Source: Legionella sp. (GTDB lineage: Bacteria > Pseudomonadota > Gammaproteobacteria > Legionellales > Legionellaceae). From it: a stretch of DNA of 7,770 nucleotides. Position numbers and translations under genes: made by a program. Numbering within the stretch: the stretch's first letter is position 1; each line of letters starts with the position of its first letter. Location: positions 1 through 7,770 of the forward strand of contig DNVL01000230.1 in the NCBI GenBank assembly GCA_003507515.1, given 5' to 3'. A model generated the notes under the pieces. The model saw only the letters and a program-made list of their open reading frames with translations. It searched no databases and was not told the DNA's origin. This document shows, piece by piece, positions 1 through 5,328 of the stretch.

Positions 1-248
1 ACCACAGCAGCACCTGTCCAAACGGTAAACTTCAGCGTTTCATATCGAATCTTTTCAATGGCTAACTCCAAATCCTTCTTGGTGGTCAGCTCATCCAGAT
101 GCAATTCTTCTTTTATATTTTTTTTGAGTTCGGATTTAACTTCTGAAATCACTAACTCAAGCTTACGTGCTTGTACCTCTGATTGTTTATCAGTAAATCC
201 AGCTTCCTTTAAATCATGCATGTATTCCACGATTGATACGAATGCCAT
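1..248 (-). CDS. Coiled-coil DUF1640/CCDC90-like small protein (3' end cut by window edge)
   Basis: Reading the minus strand from the ATG at 248-246 gives an open frame of 82 codons that runs off the left edge. The protein starts MAFVSIVEYMHDLKEAGF, continues with a region rich in charged heptads (about residues 22-66, ending in LELAIEKIRYE), and then turns hydrophobic (TVWTGAAV), as if entering a membrane helix. An N-terminal 'LKEAGFTDKQSE' segment, a coiled coil and a C-terminal transmembrane anchor make up the architecture of bacterial DUF1640/CCDC90-like proteins. Their relatives include the mitochondrial calcium uniporter regulator family, but the bacterial role is unknown. A GGAG ribosome binding site lies 9 nt upstream (261-258), which fixes the start. 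The gene is 77 nt downstream of rodA on the same strand and may have its own promoter. The overlapping plus-strand frame at 58-270 is its antisense shadow. The C-terminus is not visible. Confidence 0.8.
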   Translation of the reverse strand, partial: MAFVSIVEYMHDLKEAGFTDKQSEVQARKLELVISEVKSELKKNIKEELHLDELTTKKDLELAIEKIRYETLKFTVWTGAAV

Positions 249-266
249 GGGATTAGACTCCAACAG

Positions 267-294
267 ATGATAATAGAGAATTTTTCTTTGTCAT
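267..294 (-). promoter_or_regulatory. Possible sigma70 promoter for the coiled-coil gene
   Basis: On the minus strand there is ATGACA (294-289, 5/6 to the -35 consensus), a 16-nt spacer, and TATCAT (272-267, 5/6 to the -10 consensus). The expected transcription start, near 260, would fall inside the GGAG ribosome binding site, which weakens this call. A second -10-like TATAGT lies further upstream in the same gap but has a poor -35 box. Read-through from rodA is the alternative. Confidence 0.28.
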
Positions 295-324
295 AGTCTA
301 TCAGACTCACCCGGATTACTATAC

Positions 325-343
325 TTTAATGCATGCTATTAAA
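325..343. repeat. Imperfect AT-rich palindrome over the rodA stop codon
   Basis: TTTAAT (325-330) and ATTAAA (338-343) are perfect inverted copies. They flank the palindrome GCATGC (331-336) and one extra T. The element covers the last codons and the TAA of rodA. No T-run follows on the minus strand, so it does not look like a standard intrinsic terminator. It could be a weak RNA hairpin protecting the 3' end, or chance. Confidence 0.25.
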
Positions 344-1444
344 TAAAATGCGATGCGAGCCTATCGACATTAAAATGCCAAAGCTGGCTAAAAACGTGAC
401 CAGGGCGGTTCCACCATAGCTCACCAGGGGGAGTGGTATCCCAACGACGGGCAAGATGCCCATCACCATGCCGATGTTCACGAATGCAGAGAGAAAAAAG
501 GTCATCGCCAAGCTTGCGGCTAGCAAGCGTGTAAAGCATGTTTGTGCATGCCGGGCAATGCTTAGGCTTCTGAGCGAAATCAGCACGACCAAGGTTATCA
601 GGACAAACCCGCCTACAAAACCAAATTCCTCACCACAGACGGCAAAAATAAAATCGGTGGCATGTTCAGGCAGAAAATTAAGGTGGGCTTGGCTGCCGGT
701 TAACCAACCCTTTCCCAAGGCGCCCCCTGATCCAATGGCAATTTTAGATTGAATAATATGATATCCCGCGCCCAGAGGATCATGTTCTGGGTTAATCAGG
801 GTTAATATGCGTTGTTTTTGGTAATCATGCATGACATGCCAAAGCAGGGGTGCGGCCAGTCCCATGGCTATCGTGATAAAGAGCACAATGCGCATGCGAA
901 TACCGGCTAAAAAGATGACGCAAAGACCCGCGCAGGCCACCATGATGGCGGTGCCCAGATCGGGTTGTTTGGCAATTAAAATAGCGGGAATAAAGATGAT
1001 CAGCGAGGTCATGAAGAGCGATCTTAAATCAATGGGCAACGTTTTGCGGTCCAAATACCAGGCAGCCATCATGGGCACCGCCAATTTCATGATTTCTGAT
1101 GGCTGGAATCTGAAAAAGCCTAAATCAAGCCAACGTTGCGCGCCCTTGCCAATTTTGCCCATGAGCATCACGGCAAGCAACAGAAGCAACCCAATGGTAT
1201 AGATCCAAGGCGTCCATATTTTATACTTATGAGGCGGAATAAAGGCAAAAAAAACCATGATTCCCATGGCCAGGAGCAGTCGTGTCGATTGGCGAAAGAG
1301 CATGCTGGCATTCTGATTCGAAGCGCTGTATAGAATCAACAAACCCACCGTCATTAATAAGAACAATAAGCCGAACAATGGCGCATCAATGTACAATGAT
1401 TTGCCGGTGAAGCGATACATGGGATTTGTCGTGTTCATTTTCAT
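326..1444 (-). CDS. rodA: Rod shape-determining peptidoglycan glycosyltransferase RodA (MrdB)
   Basis: RodA is the SEDS-family inner-membrane glycosyltransferase that polymerises lipid II into glycan strands during cell elongation, in complex with PBP2. The 372-residue product is close to the usual length (about 370). It is hydrophobic throughout, with about ten predicted membrane helices. Conserved SEDS motifs are present: KGAQRWLDLG (about 100-109), FQPSEIMKL (113-121, with Glu117), KQPDLGTA (159-166), the large extracytoplasmic loop with LNFLPEHATDFIFAV (255-269), where Asp264 matches the catalytic Asp of E. coli RodA, and PLPLVSYGG (337-345). The start ATG overlaps the mrdA stop in an ATGA (1444-1441), so translational coupling is likely. 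A second Met at residue 3 is a possible alternative start, and no strong Shine-Dalgarno is visible for either. It is the last gene of the rsfS-mrdA-rodA block. Confidence 0.97.
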   Translation of the reverse strand: MKMNTTNPMYRFTGKSLYIDAPLFGLLFLLMTVGLLILYSASNQNASMLFRQSTRLLLAMGIMVFFAFIPPHKYKIWTPWIYTIGLLLLLAVMLMGKIGKGAQRWLDLGFFRFQPSEIMKLAVPMMAAWYLDRKTLPIDLRSLFMTSLIIFIPAILIAKQPDLGTAIMVACAGLCVIFLAGIRMRIVLFITIAMGLAAPLLWHVMHDYQKQRILTLINPEHDPLGAGYHIIQSKIAIGSGGALGKGWLTGSQAHLNFLPEHATDFIFAVCGEEFGFVGGFVLITLVVLISLRSLSIARHAQTCFTRLLAASLAMTFFLSAFVNIGMVMGILPVVGIPLPLVSYGGTALVTFLASFGILMSIGSHRILFNSMH

Positions 1445-3294
1445 GGTGTGGGTTGACCTGGCTTCAGTAATGTAAAATAGGTGTCTAAAACGGTGCGTGC
1501 GACGGATGATGCCAGGGTGTCGTTTTCAACCAGAACCGCAATGGCAATCTCTGGTTTTTCAACGGGTGCAAAGGCAATGAAAAGCGAATGATCGCGCAAG
1601 CCTGCGGGGATATTGAGGTAGCGCTTCTTTTCATCTTGACTCAAGCTAAACACTTGTGATGTGCCGGTTTTGGCCGCCACGGAATAAGGGGCATTGCGCC
1701 CGAATCGATAGCCCGTGCCCTCATTGTTGGTGATAACCGATTGCATGGCTTCTGTGACGATATTCCAATGGTCACTGTTTTTTAATTGAATGGGGTATTC
1801 TTCTTTGACTTTGAACGGATGGGTACTTCCCTTATCATCAGTGGATGTCAGGAGAAAATGCGGGCGAAATCGCCGTCCGTGCTGGCTGAGTGACGCGGTT
1901 GCGTTGGCCAGCTGAAGGGGGGATGCTAACATGAAGCCTTGGCCAATGGATGTGATAAGCGTATCCCCCGGGTACCATGGCAAGCCTTTGTTGCGGCGCT
2001 TCCAGCTGGGGCTGGGGACGAGGCCTGGGGCTTCTTCATGTAGATCAACATGCGTCATTTGTCCAAAACCAAATTGAACCAGCATGTCTTCGATGGGTAA
2101 TATACCCATTTTATTGCCTAATTGATAAAAAAATGTATCGCAAGACACGGTGATGGCCCGTTTAACATTCATGACCCCATGGCCTGTGCGTTTCCAATCA
2201 TGATACACATGGGCCACACCTGGCAATCGATACCAACCGGGATCATAGGTTCGGCTATTGATATCAATAATGCCATGATCTAAGCCTGCAATGGCAATAA
2301 ACGGTTTTATGGTGGAAGCGGGCGGATATAAACCGCGTACGGCTCGATTGTACAATGGCCTGTCTTGGGTATCCGATAAGCTTTTGTAATCGGCATTGCT
2401 GATCCCATTCACAAATAAATTAGGGTTAAAGCTAGGCGAGCTGCTGAGCGCTAAGATGCCGCTATTTTGGACATCCAATACCACCACGGCACCGCGCTTT
2501 CCTTGCAACGCCTCATGCGCGGCTTGTTGCAAACGCGCGTCAACGGTGAGTTGAATTTTTGAGCCGGAGACGGGGGCTTGCTTTGTGAGAACACGCACGG
2601 TTCTGCCGCGCACATCTGTTTCTATTTGTTGGTACCCGACTTCTCCGTGTAACAGATCTTCATAGTATTTTTCGATGCCTGATTTTCCAATGAAATTGGT
2701 TGCACGGTAGTTAGCACCGTTGACGCCTTGTAATTCTTGCAGATTGATACGGCCTACATACCCTAATAAATGCGCCGTTGTTTCAGCCAGTGGATAATGG
2801 CGAATCAGGCGCGCTTTAATGCTTACGCCGGGGAATTGATACTGATTGCTGGCGAAAATAGCAACATCTTCTTGCGTTAACTTCAATTTGAGTGGAATGG
2901 GCACATAAGCATGGTTTTGACGACGAGCCCGTTCAAAATGTTCAATGTCACTCTCGTTAATGGTGGGCAGCAAGTCTTTTAATTGAAGCAGGGTGTCGTG
3001 CATATTTTTAATGTGTTCAGGTATTATTTCAAGCACATAAACGGGAATATTTTCGGCCAAAATCACCCCATTTCTATCGACGATAATGCCGCGAGGCGGG
3101 GCGATGGGGAGAATACTCATTTGATTTTTTAATGACAAAGTCGCATAGCGTTTGTATTGAGAAAACTGCAGATAGGCTAGGCGAAGCACTAAAACCAACG
3201 ACAGAATAATAAGCATTGCCACCAGCAAACTCAGGCGAAAGGGGTGAAGGCGCGATTCGGCGCGGTCACGATGGGCTTGCTGGTGGAGGCGCAT
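1441..3294 (-). CDS. mrdA: Penicillin-binding protein 2 (PBP2), elongasome transpeptidase
   Basis: PBP2 is the class B penicillin-binding protein that crosslinks new peptidoglycan made by RodA during side-wall growth, and it is a beta-lactam target. The 617-residue product has a short basic cytoplasmic tail, one membrane anchor (about 20-43), and a pedestal/dimerisation domain beginning at PPRGIIVDRNG (67-77). The transpeptidase domain follows, with all three active-site motifs: S-T-I-K at 327-330 (nucleophile Ser327), S-C-D at 384-386, and K-T-G-T at 542-545. These positions nearly match E. coli PBP2 (Ser330, Ser387, Lys544). The ATG is the first possible start after an in-frame TAA, which is the rsfS stop four codons upstream, and there is no recognisable Shine-Dalgarno. 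Reinitiation after rsfS is therefore plausible. Its 3' end overlaps the rodA start by 4 nt. Confidence 0.97.
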   Translation of the reverse strand: MRLHQQAHRDRAESRLHPFRLSLLVAMLIILSLVLVLRLAYLQFSQYKRYATLSLKNQMSILPIAPPRGIIVDRNGVILAENIPVYVLEIIPEHIKNMHDTLLQLKDLLPTINESDIEHFERARRQNHAYVPIPLKLKLTQEDVAIFASNQYQFPGVSIKARLIRHYPLAETTAHLLGYVGRINLQELQGVNGANYRATNFIGKSGIEKYYEDLLHGEVGYQQIETDVRGRTVRVLTKQAPVSGSKIQLTVDARLQQAAHEALQGKRGAVVVLDVQNSGILALSSSPSFNPNLFVNGISNADYKSLSDTQDRPLYNRAVRGLYPPASTIKPFIAIAGLDHGIIDINSRTYDPGWYRLPGVAHVYHDWKRTGHGVMNVKRAITVSCDTFFYQLGNKMGILPIEDMLVQFGFGQMTHVDLHEEAPGLVPSPSWKRRNKGLPWYPGDTLITSIGQGFMLASPLQLANATASLSQHGRRFRPHFLLTSTDDKGSTHPFKVKEEYPIQLKNSDHWNIVTEAMQSVITNNEGTGYRFGRNAPYSVAAKTGTSQVFSLSQDEKKRYLNIPAGLRDHSLFIAFAPVEKPEIAIAVLVENDTLASSVARTVLDTYFTLLKPGQPTP

Positions 3295-3303
3295 GGGGTT
3301 TGG

Positions 3304-3636
3304 TTACGTGACCCGCTCGTGCCAGAGGCCGTCTAGATTATAAAACGCACGCGTCTCGGGTTGCATGACATGCACAATGAAGTCACCGAAATCGACCAGT
3401 GCCCATTCGCCACCTTCCAAACCATTGTTGTTCATGGGAGGCAATCCAGCGGCTTTCATGTGCTCCATGATTTGATGGGCAACGGCTTTGACATGGCGTG
3501 AAGACCGACCACTACAGATGATCATATAATCGGTAATGGACGTGTGTTTTCGAACATCAATCACGGAAACATCCATGGCGTGTGCATCGTCTAATGCTTT
3601 TAATAAGGTGTTTAATAGTGGGTTTGTATCATGCAT
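3304..3636 (-). CDS. rsfS: Ribosomal silencing factor RsfS (Iojap/YbeB family)
   Basis: RsfS binds uL14 on the 50S subunit and blocks 30S joining, lowering translation under starvation. The 110-residue product has the typical Iojap domain almost end to end: a helical N-terminus with ALDDAHAMDVSVIDVRKHT (14-32), the signature ITDYMIICSGRSSRHV (34-49), and the C-terminal EGGEWALVDFGDFIVHVMQ (74-92) leading to FYNLDGLW. The length is typical (105-120 residues). The start ATG is the first after an in-frame TAA two codons further upstream, so the start is fixed. No Shine-Dalgarno is visible in the roughly 25-nt leader predicted from the nearest promoter. It is the first gene of the operon with mrdA, and its TAA is in frame with mrdA, 9 nt before that start. 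In many bacteria nadD precedes rsfS and rlmH follows it; neither is here. Confidence 0.96.
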   Translation of the reverse strand: MHDTNPLLNTLLKALDDAHAMDVSVIDVRKHTSITDYMIICSGRSSRHVKAVAHQIMEHMKAAGLPPMNNNGLEGGEWALVDFGDFIVHVMQPETRAFYNLDGLWHERVT

Positions 3637-3667
3637 ATAAATTTATCAACTGAAGTCAAAGGTCAGG

Positions 3668-3696
3668 ATAATAACAGAAATTGAGCGCACACACAA
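3668..3696 (-). promoter_or_regulatory. Candidate promoter of the rsfS-mrdA-rodA operon
   Basis: On the minus strand, TTGTGT (3696-3691, 3/6 to consensus) is separated by exactly 17 nt from TATTAT (3673-3668, 5/6 to consensus). Transcription would start near 3661, giving a leader of about 25 nt before the rsfS ATG at 3636. It lies in the divergent gap and overlaps the TTG (3681) that would open a longer version of the transporter. Confidence 0.45.
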
Positions 3697-3737
3697 AACG
3701 CAAGTTTTTTTTAGACGATTATATCTTTAAATCGCGC

Positions 3738-3743
3738 TATGCT
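3738..3743 (+). promoter_or_regulatory. Possible -10 element for the POT transporter gene
   Basis: TATGCT at 3738-3743 (4/6 to the -10 consensus) lies 30-40 nt before the best ATG starts of the transporter (3774 or 3780). No good -35 lies at the right distance: TTAGAC at 3711 would need a 21-nt spacer. The call rests on position and the -10 box only. The region between the T-run at 3705-3712 and this site is AT-rich. Confidence 0.25.
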
Positions 3744-3779
3744 AGACTGGCTTCTCTTCTACCCGTTAAGTGGATGTTC

Positions 3780-5216
3780 ATGCAAACTCTTCAAGCCAAT
3801 CACCCACCGTCGTTGCGTGTTTTTTTTGCCACGGAAATGTGGGAGCGTTATGGTTTTTACGTCGTACAAACCTTGTTGGCGTTGTATTTGGTGTTGCATT
3901 TTAAATGGCCGGATAAACAGGTCTATGCCTTGGTAGGTTCGTTTACCGCTTTGACCTATTTGTCTCCACTGGTTGGCGGTTGGATAGCCGATCATAAGCT
4001 GGGTCAAAAGCGTACCATTCTGACCGGTGCGGTCGTGTTATTGCTCAGTTATTTAGGTTTGAGTCTGACCACTTCAGACCATCTTTTGAATTTATCCCTA
4101 GCAGGGATTGCGGTGGGCACGGGTTTGTTGAAACCGAATATTTCGTCACTGTTGGGCAATGAGTATCCCGCCGGTTCCCCCTATCGTGAAAACGGTTTTA
4201 TGATTTTTTATATGGGGTTGACCACGGGTATTATTTTAGGTACCACGTTGCCCAGTTATTTGAATGAACATCTAGGTTGGTCTAGTTCATTTTTAAGCGC
4301 GGTCATTGGGATGATAATGGCGATTGGCGTTTTTTCGTGGGGTATTTATCAGCATCGCATTGAGGATTATCACCCTTATGTGTTCAATATAAAGCACATC
4401 GTGCAGGCAGGCTTCATGATGGGCGTGTTGTGGGTGGCTTCTTTTTATATTCTCAATGACCCCTGGTTGGCTGATTCTGTATTTTGTGCGGTCGCGTTAT
4501 TTTCGGTCGGTTATTTTTTTTACTGTGTCAAAGGAGAGAGTGCAGCGCAATCTCGTCAAACCATCGTGCTCGGCATGCTATGCCTTATTTCTGTGATGTT
4601 TTGGGCCTTTTATTTTCAAATGTTTTTATCATTTACGTTGTTTATTGCGCGTGCGGTACGACCCACATTGTTTGGAATGCATTTTCCACCGCCTTTTTAT
4701 GTGGGCATACAAAGTATCGGCATGATTCTGCTAGGCGTGCTCTTGGTGCGCCGAAAAAAACGGTTAAATGTGGTGGAGCAAGGCATTCGCACAGGGCATC
4801 AATTTTTAGGTGCGATGTATTCCATGACGGCGGCTTATCTCCTCATTGTACTTGTGTGCCAGATGAGTACGCAGGGAGGGCTGTTATCGCCTCTGTATAT
4901 CATCCCAGCCTACCTCATCATTTCATTGGCGGAGATGTTGCTCTCGCCCGTCGGGTTGTCGGCCGTGACCTTGTTGGCTAGTCGTAAAAAGGTCAGTACA
5001 TTAATGGGTATTTTCTTGGCATCTCTAGGTGTAGGGGCTTATTTATCTGGAAAACTGGCGGGTTTAACGGCCATTCCAGAAGGCATGATGTCAACCATTG
5101 ATTTAGGGGCACACTACGCAGCAGGTTTTACCTATTTACTGTATATTTTAGTGGGTTCTACCTTGCTCTGTGTGGTGCTTAATTATTTTATTAAACGCCT
5201 GATGAAATCCCACTGA
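3780..5216 (+). CDS. Proton-dependent oligopeptide transporter (POT/PTR2 family, MFS)
   Basis: This is an inner-membrane symporter that probably imports di/tripeptides with protons. From the chosen ATG it is 478 residues, close to the usual 450-500, with many membrane helices. POT landmarks are the helix-1 proton motif ExxER (Glu19, Glu22, Arg23, in EMWERYGFY), GGWIADHKLGQKRTI (66-80), GLLKPNISSLLG (115-126, with Lys118), FW...Q (274-280), and the helix-10 Glu385 in AEMLLSPVGLS. In the second PTR2 signature the usual INxGS is replaced by LTTGI (Thr148 where Asn is typical). The frame stays open upstream to a TTG at 3681. That extra stretch has no transporter-like sequence and covers the likely rsfS promoter, so I prefer ATG 3780, preceded by a weak AAGTGGA, with ATG 3774 as the alternative. 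The gene is divergent from rsfS. Substrate cannot be read from sequence. Confidence 0.93.
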   Translation: MQTLQANHPPSLRVFFATEMWERYGFYVVQTLLALYLVLHFKWPDKQVYALVGSFTALTYLSPLVGGWIADHKLGQKRTILTGAVVLLLSYLGLSLTTSDHLLNLSLAGIAVGTGLLKPNISSLLGNEYPAGSPYRENGFMIFYMGLTTGIILGTTLPSYLNEHLGWSSSFLSAVIGMIMAIGVFSWGIYQHRIEDYHPYVFNIKHIVQAGFMMGVLWVASFYILNDPWLADSVFCAVALFSVGYFFYCVKGESAAQSRQTIVLGMLCLISVMFWAFYFQMFLSFTLFIARAVRPTLFGMHFPPPFYVGIQSIGMILLGVLLVRRKKRLNVVEQGIRTGHQFLGAMYSMTAAYLLIVLVCQMSTQGGLLSPLYIIPAYLIISLAEMLLSPVGLSAVTLLASRKKVSTLMGIFLASLGVGAYLSGKLAGLTAIPEGMMSTIDLGAHYAAGFTYLLYILVGSTLLCVVLNYFIKRLMKSH

Positions 5217-5239
5217 TGGTCGGCAGCGGGATTGCTTTT
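5206..5239 (+). terminator. Hairpin plus short T-run at the end of the transporter gene
   Basis: AATCCC (5206-5211) pairs with GGGATT (5228-5233). After an A/C mismatch, CTG (5213-5215) pairs with CAG (5224-5226), closing an 8-nt loop. GC and TTTT (5236-5239) follow. The stem contains the TGA stop codon at 5214-5216. The stem is interrupted and the T-run short, so it would be a modest intrinsic terminator. Confidence 0.4.
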
Positions 5240-5253
5240 ATCAGCCCATCTCC

Positions 5254-5282
5254 TTGACTATACGGCGAACGTCTACTATTTT
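5254..5282 (+). promoter_or_regulatory. Candidate sigma70 promoter for the 573-residue protein gene
   Basis: TTGACT (5254-5259, 5/6 to the -35 consensus), a 17-nt spacer and TATTTT (5277-5282, 4/6 to the -10 consensus). The predicted start near 5289 gives a leader of about 40 nt before the ATG at 5329. It follows the putative terminator of the transporter, so the downstream gene probably begins a new transcription unit. Confidence 0.5.
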
Positions 5283-5319
5283 TCTTAAACCATTAGCGAT
5301 GTATTCATCCCATCAAAAC

Positions 5320-5325
5320 AGGTGA
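5320..5325 (+). promoter_or_regulatory. Ribosome binding site of the 573-residue protein gene
   Basis: AGGTGA ends 3 nt before the ATG at 5329, a good Shine-Dalgarno match at slightly short spacing. It supports this start over downstream Met codons. Confidence 0.6.
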
Positions 5326-5328
5326 ACT

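Noticed and set aside
58..270. Open frame of 70 codons on the plus strand
   Set aside because: It is antisense to the coiled-coil gene, has a low-complexity Ser-rich product and has no matching family. The minus-strand frame has a ribosome binding site and a recognisable architecture.
296..308. Short inverted repeat AGTC/GACT between rodA and the coiled-coil gene
   Set aside because: It has only 4 bp of pairing and no T-run, so it is too weak to call a terminator or operator.
456..1333. Three plus-strand open frames opposite rodA (456-752, 831-1202, 1136-1333)
   Set aside because: They lie wholly antisense to rodA, whose motifs are intact, and their products have no domain-like features.
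4484..4981. 165-codon frame in another plus-strand phase within the transporter
   Set aside because: It is a shifted-frame shadow; its Cys/His/Arg-rich product arises from out-of-phase reading of the transporter.
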